Source: Antrihabitans stalactiti | Lineage (GTDB): Bacteria; Actinomycetota; Actinomycetes; Mycobacteriales; Mycobacteriaceae | Direction of reading: 5' to 3' | DNA length: 64,000 bases | Assembly: GCF_012932915.1 (NCBI RefSeq) | Contig: NZ_VCQU01000007.1 | Span: 248,001-312,000, forward strand | Shown: positions 59,624-64,000 of the stretch, piece by piece | How positions within the stretch are numbered: the stretch's first letter is position 1 | How the letters are laid out: each line of letters opens with the position of its first letter | Position numbers and translations under genes: made by a program | The notes under the pieces: generated by a model | Told to the model about the DNA's origin: nothing | What the model saw: the letters and a program-made list of their open reading frames with translations, nothing else | Database searches by the model: none

Positions 59624-60978
59624 GCGGATACTCCTTGCACTCGCGTTCGTATTTCTCGGGCAGCGCGCTCGCCTGCGCTGACGGCGCCGTCGAGGTAGCC
59701 GGGCCATTTGTCTGCGGTCTCGGATCCCGCCCAGTGGATGGGTCCGACGGGCGCTGCGAGGGCCCGCCCGTAGCTCGTCCACGCACCCGGGGGAACAGCC
59801 GAAGTCGGGCCGCCACCGCTCCACGGCTCCTGGCCCCATTGCTGCTCGATGTAGTCGATCGGATTCAGCGCGGCGGCGCCGAAGAACGTCGCAAAGGCGG
59901 ACAGCGCACGGAGTTTGCGCTCGGCGGGCGGCAGGGTCGCGAAATCGCGAGCGTAGGAACCACCGACGAAGCCGAGCAACACGCCAGGCCCGTCGTCGGA
60001 CGGACCAGTGTCGAAGGTTCCGTAGATCGGTGCCGCGTCCGACACCACTTGACCGCTCAGTCCAGCCGCTCGCCAGAACGGCGTCTCGTATGCGACGTAC
60101 ACATTCGAAATCACACCTTGCGGCCAGCGCTGCGGCAGAACATCGTGCAGCATCGGGAGAAGTGGGGCAAATGTGATGCGGCCACGGAGGGCGGGCGGCA
60201 CCGACACAATCACATTGCGGCAGTTGATGATTGTGTCTCCAGCCGTAACGGTCGCGCCATCCTCGGACCATTCGATCCGGGTAGTGGGCGCACCGAGCAG
60301 CACCTTCTCACCGAGTTTGTCGGCCAATCGAACCGAAAGCTGTTGCGCGCCCTCAGGAAAATGGTCCTGCTGGGCGCCGCCTTCGGTGTCGACCATCGGG
60401 TTCAATCCCCCGCAGGCGTGCAGGTAGTGCGTGAAATGCAGCAACGATATCTCGTTGGGTTCGCAGCCCCATGCCGTCTTGGTTATTACGCCGACGAGGG
60501 AGCGAGCGCCCGCGGTCGCACGGGCCTTCTCGAGCCAGGAGGCCACCGTCTGCGCATCGAGTTCGGCCGCGTCCGGTGCATCCCACGGTCGGCCGAGGGG
60601 GACGCGGCGCATGATCCGCTCGAGCTGCAGCCGGACCCGTTCGACATCGGCAAGCGTCACCGGACTGACGCGGGGAATCGTCCCGCTGTACCGACGGACT
60701 CGTCCGTTCCAGAACGCGAGATTGTCCCCCGCCGTACGGGTCGGGTGCGTCGCGCAGCCGAGCTCGGCAGCAAGGGCACCGACCCGGTCCTGACCAGGTC
60801 CGATGAACGTGCCGCCGAGGTCGACGTTGACGCCTGCGACCGTGGCGTTGAGCGTGCGTCCGCCGACTCGGTCGCGGGCCTCGGTGACGAGCACCGACAG
60901 ACCGGCGGCATCGAGGTCACGCGCTGCTGTCAGACCGGACAGCCCGGCCCCGACGACAACGACATCGACGTCGGTCAC
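59620..60978 (-). CDS. FAD-dependent amine oxidase (flavin monoamine oxidase family)
   Basis: GTG 60978-60976 overlaps the kinase stop (GTGA). The 452-residue protein has the Rossmann GxGxxG as VVGAGLSGLTAARDLDAAGL with LVTEARDRVGGRTLN, the substrate-domain SVPPALRGRITFAPLLP, and the C-terminal FAD motif IHWAGSETADKWPGYLDGAV. It should oxidise an amine or related group to the aldehyde/ketone with peroxide release. Its place between a sugar-kinase-like and an SRPBCC gene is unusual. The true substrate is unknown. Confidence 0.92.
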   Translation of the reverse strand: MTDVDVVVVGAGLSGLTAARDLDAAGLSVLVTEARDRVGGRTLNATVAGVNVDLGGTFIGPGQDRVGALAAELGCATHPTRTAGDNLAFWNGRVRRYSGTIPRVSPVTLADVERVRLQLERIMRRVPLGRPWDAPDAAELDAQTVASWLEKARATAGARSLVGVITKTAWGCEPNEISLLHFTHYLHACGGLNPMVDTEGGAQQDHFPEGAQQLSVRLADKLGEKVLLGAPTTRIEWSEDGATVTAGDTIINCRNVIVSVPPALRGRITFAPLLPMLHDVLPQRWPQGVISNVYVAYETPFWRAAGLSGQVVSDAAPIYGTFDTGPSDDGPGVLLGFVGGSYARDFATLPPAERKLRALSAFATFFGAAALNPIDYIEQQWGQEPWSGGGPTSAVPPGAWTSYGRALAAPVGPIHWAGSETADKWPGYLDGAVSAGERAAREIRTRVQGVSA

Positions 60979-61922
60979 GCGCGCGTCGCCGTCGCCGCGA
61001 CGAACTGCTGCACTGCAGAGAGGTCGAATTCTCCGAAGTCGCTACCGAGCCCACCCGCGACGAGAGCAGCTGAAGCACAACCGAGTACGGCCGCGTCGCG
61101 AGCACTCTGCCCGAGCGAGAGCCCGCGCAGGAAGCCCGCGGAGAACGCGTCCCCGCATCCGGTCGTGTCGACGACGTCGATCGCAAACGCTGGTACCCGG
61201 ATCACGCCGTCCTCATCGACCAGCACCACGCCCTCGCCGCCCGCAGTCGCCGCGACAGTGCCGACGCCGCGTTCGCGCAAGGCGCGGCAGCCGGCGGCCA
61301 AGTCGGTCGCTCCCGTGAAGCCGAGGACTTGCTCGTCGTTCGGCAGGAGGTAGTCCAGATGTGGCAGCGCAGGCGCGATCCATTCCAGTAGGCCTGGGTC
61401 ACCCGGTGCGAGGATGTCCGCGGATGTGACAGCGCCGTGCTCGCGCGCGAACGCCAAGATTTTCGCTGCGGCGTCGCCGCCCATGAATTCCGGACCACCG
61501 AGGTGCAGGTGAGTTGCGGAGGCGATCAGATCCCAGGGAGCATCGCCCGGACCGTACGTGGCATTCGCACCGACGACGTGAAATGCAGGACGCGAGCCGT
61601 CGGGCCTGATCGGCAGTACGCTCGCCGAAGTCTGAACGTCATTGCGACGCAGCAGATTCGACGTATCGATTCCTCGCTCCTGCAACAGCGAGACCATCAG
61701 GTCGCCGATCGCGTCGGTGCCGATCGCACCCGCGCTGTGCACATCGGCGCCGAGCTTGGCCAGGGTAAGGGCGGTGCCGCCCGCCGTCCCCGCAACTGTC
61801 ATCTTGATCTGCTCGACCAGCTGGCTACCCTGCCCCGCAGGGATTTCTTGCACCGGACGGACGAGAGTATCCAGGACGTGAACTCCCATCGAGACGACCT
61901 TCATCTCTGGACCGCTGTTCAT
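60975..61922 (-). CDS. PfkB-family carbohydrate kinase
   Basis: ATG 61922-61920 overlaps the aldolase stop. The 315-residue protein is a ribokinase/PfkB kinase: GGTALTLAKLGADVHSAGAI, FHVVGANATYGPGDAP, LDYLLPNDEQVLGFTGATDL, and signature 2 DVVDTTGCGDAFSAGFLRGL with the catalytic base D in GCGDAF. It should phosphorylate a sugar, nucleoside or related alcohol. Next to a class II aldolase, a phosphorylate-then-cleave route for a sugar or sugar-like ligand is the simplest reading. Confidence 0.92.
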   Translation of the reverse strand: MNSGPEMKVVSMGVHVLDTLVRPVQEIPAGQGSQLVEQIKMTVAGTAGGTALTLAKLGADVHSAGAIGTDAIGDLMVSLLQERGIDTSNLLRRNDVQTSASVLPIRPDGSRPAFHVVGANATYGPGDAPWDLIASATHLHLGGPEFMGGDAAAKILAFAREHGAVTSADILAPGDPGLLEWIAPALPHLDYLLPNDEQVLGFTGATDLAAGCRALRERGVGTVAATAGGEGVVLVDEDGVIRVPAFAIDVVDTTGCGDAFSAGFLRGLSLGQSARDAAVLGCASAALVAGGLGSDFGEFDLSAVQQFVAATATRA

Positions 61923-62596
61923 CGCACTTCCTCTGCTTCGATTGATTGTGTTGTGCCGTAACGGCGTTCGATGACCGCGGCGATCACCGCAGCCTGATCC
62001 TCAGGTGTGAGGGCGCGAGGCTTGCCAATGGCGGCGGCCCGCCAATAGGCGGTGCAGGCCCATTCGAGCAGCAACGCCGACTCGACCGCGTGGTCCAAGT
62101 CGCTCGCGTAATTGATCGCGCCGTGGTTGGCCATCAACGCGGCCGATCGGTCCGCGAGGGCGGCGTGAACGTTGTCCGCTAGTTGCTGCGTGCCGAATGT
62201 CGCATACGGAGCGACCCGAACCGACCCGCCGAGCGAGAGCATCGAATAGTGCACGCACGGGATTTCGTCGATGACCGATCCCACAGCCACGGCCATTGGA
62301 GCGTGGGTATGAACGATGGCTCCCGCGTTGCAGTTCCGGTACAGACCAAGATGCAACTCGAGCTCCGACGTCGGCGCAAGGTCGCCGTCGACAACGTCCC
62401 CGCGCAGATTCACCACGGTCACCTGGTCTTCGGTCAGGCCCTCGAACGCAGCGCCCGTCGCCGTGATAGCGACGAGTTCGCCGACCCGCACGCTGACGTT
62501 GCCCGCGGTGCCGATCACCAATCCCGCGCCGGCCAGTCGTCGGCACGACTCCGCAATTCGAGCGCGCTCGGCGGCCATAGTTGTGACGGACATCAT
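61919..62596 (-). CDS. class II aldolase/adducin-family protein
   Basis: The first gene of the operon, 225 residues (ATGATG start). It has the class II aldolase zinc ligands: the HTH pair in GAIVHTHAPMAVAVG, and a later histidine in LMANHGAINYASDL, with ELELHLGLYRN carrying the acid. N-terminal GTAGNVSVRVGELVAITATG is the phosphate-binding segment. It could be a sugar-phosphate aldolase or an epimerase (FucA/AraD group). The leaderless-type promoter TTGAGA-N17-TAGCAT lies directly upstream. It is coupled to the PfkB gene. Confidence 0.92.
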   Translation of the reverse strand: MMSVTTMAAERARIAESCRRLAGAGLVIGTAGNVSVRVGELVAITATGAAFEGLTEDQVTVVNLRGDVVDGDLAPTSELELHLGLYRNCNAGAIVHTHAPMAVAVGSVIDEIPCVHYSMLSLGGSVRVAPYATFGTQQLADNVHAALADRSAALMANHGAINYASDLDHAVESALLLEWACTAYWRAAAIGKPRALTPEDQAAVIAAVIERRYGTTQSIEAEEVR

Positions 62597-62653
62597 GGAA
62601 AAGGATGCTAGAGTGAATTCGAAACAATCTCAAGTTCGAGTTTTAGGAGCATT
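62597..62653. promoter_or_regulatory. divergent promoter with inverted repeat between aldolase operon and TetR
   Basis: Leftward: -35 TTGAGA (62633-62628), 17-base spacer, -10 TAGCAT (62610-62605), eight bases before the aldolase ATG. The inverted repeat TCGAA-N11-TTCGA (62619-62639) covers the spacer and -35. Rightward, TTTTAGGAG supplies the TetR ribosome site. The repeat is a good candidate for the TetR operator. Confidence 0.65.
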
Positions 62654-63298
62654 GTGACTGCCGCATCCGAACCCGCAACCCGGCTACGCAACCAGCCGCA
62701 GCAGGCGCGCAGCCGAGCCCGACTGGAGAAGGTCCTTGCCGCTGCCGACGACCTGCTCGCAAGCGAAGGCGCCGAATCGGTCACCACCACCAAAGTCGCT
62801 GCTGAAGCCGGGGTATCGATCGGATCGCTCTACCACTACCTGCCCGACCGAGACGCCATCCTGCACGCCCTCGCCCTCCGATATCTCACGGGATTCGAGG
62901 TGCAGATGGCGCAGTACGTTGCACGGGCCGACAATCTGACCTGGGACGATTTCGTCGACGTGGTAATCGACGGCTATGCCGACGCCTACCGCTTGCAACC
63001 AGGATTTCGGGCGCTGTGGTTCGGTCGACACCTCAGCGAGAAGACTTGGGCTGCCGACCGCGACCACAAGGTGAGGATGGCGGAATCGCTGCGGCTTCTG
63101 CTCGTCGGCTTGGGCGTCGAAGACAACGATCGCCTACCTGCCATCTGCAGGACCGCACACCTCACCGCAGACGCCCTGATCCAAGAAGCATTTCGAGCCG
63201 ATCCCAGCGGCGACCCTGCGTTACTCGACGAGTGCAAGCACGTGCTGCGCGCTTACCTGGACACCGTTGGCCCACACACGAAGAAGGCGATTCGTTGA
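62654..63298 (+). CDS. TetR-family regulator of the aldolase operon
   Basis: GTG 62654 follows TTTTAGGAG. The 214-residue protein has a TetR helix-turn-helix (TTTKVAAEAGVSIGSLYHYL, PDRDAIL) and a helical C-terminal domain (LQPGFRALWFGRHLSEKTWA). It is divergent from the six-gene operon with 57 bases between starts, and its stop overlaps the ceramidase TTG start by four bases. It should regulate both sides. The ligand is unknown; a lipid or sphingoid compound would fit the neighbours. Confidence 0.92.
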   Translation: MTAASEPATRLRNQPQQARSRARLEKVLAAADDLLASEGAESVTTTKVAAEAGVSIGSLYHYLPDRDAILHALALRYLTGFEVQMAQYVARADNLTWDDFVDVVIDGYADAYRLQPGFRALWFGRHLSEKTWAADRDHKVRMAESLRLLLVGLGVEDNDRLPAICRTAHLTADALIQEAFRADPSGDPALLDECKHVLRAYLDTVGPHTKKAIR

Positions 63299-64000
63299 AG
63301 ATCTCCCGTAGAGCGGTCCTTTTCGCGCTCGGTGCCGCACCCGTAGCTGCAATGGCGGCGACGCGAAGCGCCTCAGCGGCTCCAGGCAGTGCCGACTACC
63401 TGGTCGGCTGCGGAATATCCGACATGACCGGCGCGGTCGCCGGGCAAGGCTTGATGGGCTATTCCGAACTCGAGCAGGTCGCCGAGGGCCTTCGCCAACG
63501 TTGTTAGGCAAGGGCTTTCGTCGTCGTCGACCAGTCTACTGGCAACCGCGTCGCCTACGTGAACGCCGACGTCGCGTGCTTGTTCGACTCGGTACACCAG
63601 ACGGTCGTGCAGCGTCTGCAGGGCATGTTCGACGGCGTGTACACCGAGGCCAACATCATGCTGACGGCCACACACAACCACAACTCGTGCGGCGGCTCGT
63701 CGTGGGACTTCATCTACACGCTCGCGACAAATGGTTTCCGCCGCAACACCTTCGAAGCCGAAGTCGCAGGCATCATAGAAGCGATCGCGCAGGCGCACGA
63801 CCGCTTGGCACCCGGAACGATCACCTTGGGACGCGAGCAACTGCACAACGCCAGTGCCAACCGTTCGCGCGGCGCGTTCGACCGAAATCCCGAACCCGAC
63901 AAGGCCGCATTCCCAGACGCAATCGATCCGATGGTCACCGTTCTACGATTTCGGCAAGGCGGCCGAGACGTCGGGGCCATCACCTGGTTCGCCACGCACG
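63295..64000 (+). pseudogene. neutral/alkaline ceramidase gene interrupted by an in-frame TAG (partial at window edge)
   Basis: TTG 63295 overlaps the TetR stop. The frame gives a twin-arginine signal (KISRRAVLFALGAAPVAAMA) and the start of a neutral ceramidase (YLVGCGISDMTGAVAGQGLM, GYSELEQVAEGL), then TAG at 63505-63507 (codon 71). Beyond it the same frame continues with unbroken similarity to Pseudomonas neutral ceramidase: ARAFVVVDQSTGNRVAYVNA, the zinc-site region LTATHNHNSCGG, and GAITWFATH at the edge. The TAG sits where homologues have Trp (RQWARAF), so TGG to TAG is one base change. It is a pseudogene unless read through or a sequencing error. Ceramidase cleaves the amide of ceramide. 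Confidence 0.8.

Noticed and set aside
59470-61353. A 627-codon rightward frame over the amine oxidase and kinase genes
   Set aside because: It lies antisense to two genes with clear motifs and has no domain or ribosome site.

Overview
The window looks like chromosomal DNA of a mycolic-acid-containing actinobacterium of the Mycobacteriales, most probably a Nocardiaceae member such as Rhodococcus or a relative. The evidence is the high GC content, frequent GTG and TTG starts, an Mce/YrbE lipid-import operon, an MspA-type outer-membrane porin, a membrane-anchored Ag85-like esterase, an LGFP-repeat lipoprotein, a 13E12-type DUF222/HNH protein under a mycobacterial-style SOS box, and an IdeR-like iron box. 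No rRNA, tRNA, insertion sequence, phage or CRISPR array was recognised.

Layout. 0-2.1 kb: the start of an mce operon (yrbEA, yrbEB, first mce gene), leftward. 2.4-9.2 kb: small membrane, secreted and lipoprotein genes, including a tandem pair of homologous secreted proteins and a lipoprotein with a ten-residue repeat. 9.2-14.7 kb: leftward envelope genes (rhomboid-like/DUF2156 protein, Ag85-like esterase) behind a flavin monooxygenase. 14.8-21.2 kb: a rightward cell-surface locus with an XRE regulator, two WxL-like secreted proteins flanking a DUF916-like anchored protein, an MspA porin and a lytic transglycosylase. 21.3-27.1 kb: a signalling module (VIT-vWA protein, Ser/Thr kinase, FHA-kinase) next to a broken kinase. 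27.4-32.6 kb: glutamate decarboxylase, the three-enzyme urate-to-allantoin operon, a RidA protein and an esterase. 32.7-38.9 kb: a TetR-led operon encoding a two-piece PEP-dependent phosphotransferase of rifampin-phosphotransferase layout plus a methyltransferase, then a second TetR divergent from a P450. 39-45.2 kb: the SOS-linked HNH protein, an ArsR/SRPBCC pair, and small secreted and metabolic genes.

45.5-49.8 kb holds the most striking system: four tightly coupled genes for 4-amino-4-deoxychorismate mutase, fused aminodeoxychorismate synthase, aminodeoxyprephenate dehydrogenase and an AurF/CmlI-type diiron N-oxygenase with all seven predicted iron ligands. Together they predict a chorismate to p-aminophenylpyruvate to p-nitrophenyl pathway, with no PKS or NRPS beside it.

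50.2-56 kb: an iron-box-controlled alpha/beta hydrolase, a FUSC-type membrane protein, a lipocalin-like protein and a glutamine-synthetase-like ligase. 56-64 kb: an LGFP lipoprotein, then a six-gene leftward operon with 4-base overlaps at four of its five junctions (class II aldolase, PfkB kinase, flavin amine oxidase, SRPBCC protein, two SGNH hydrolases), divergent from a TetR gene that is coupled to a neutral ceramidase gene interrupted by an in-frame TAG. A 40-50 bp palindrome occurs three times, near 21.2, 29.1 and 56.9 kb.
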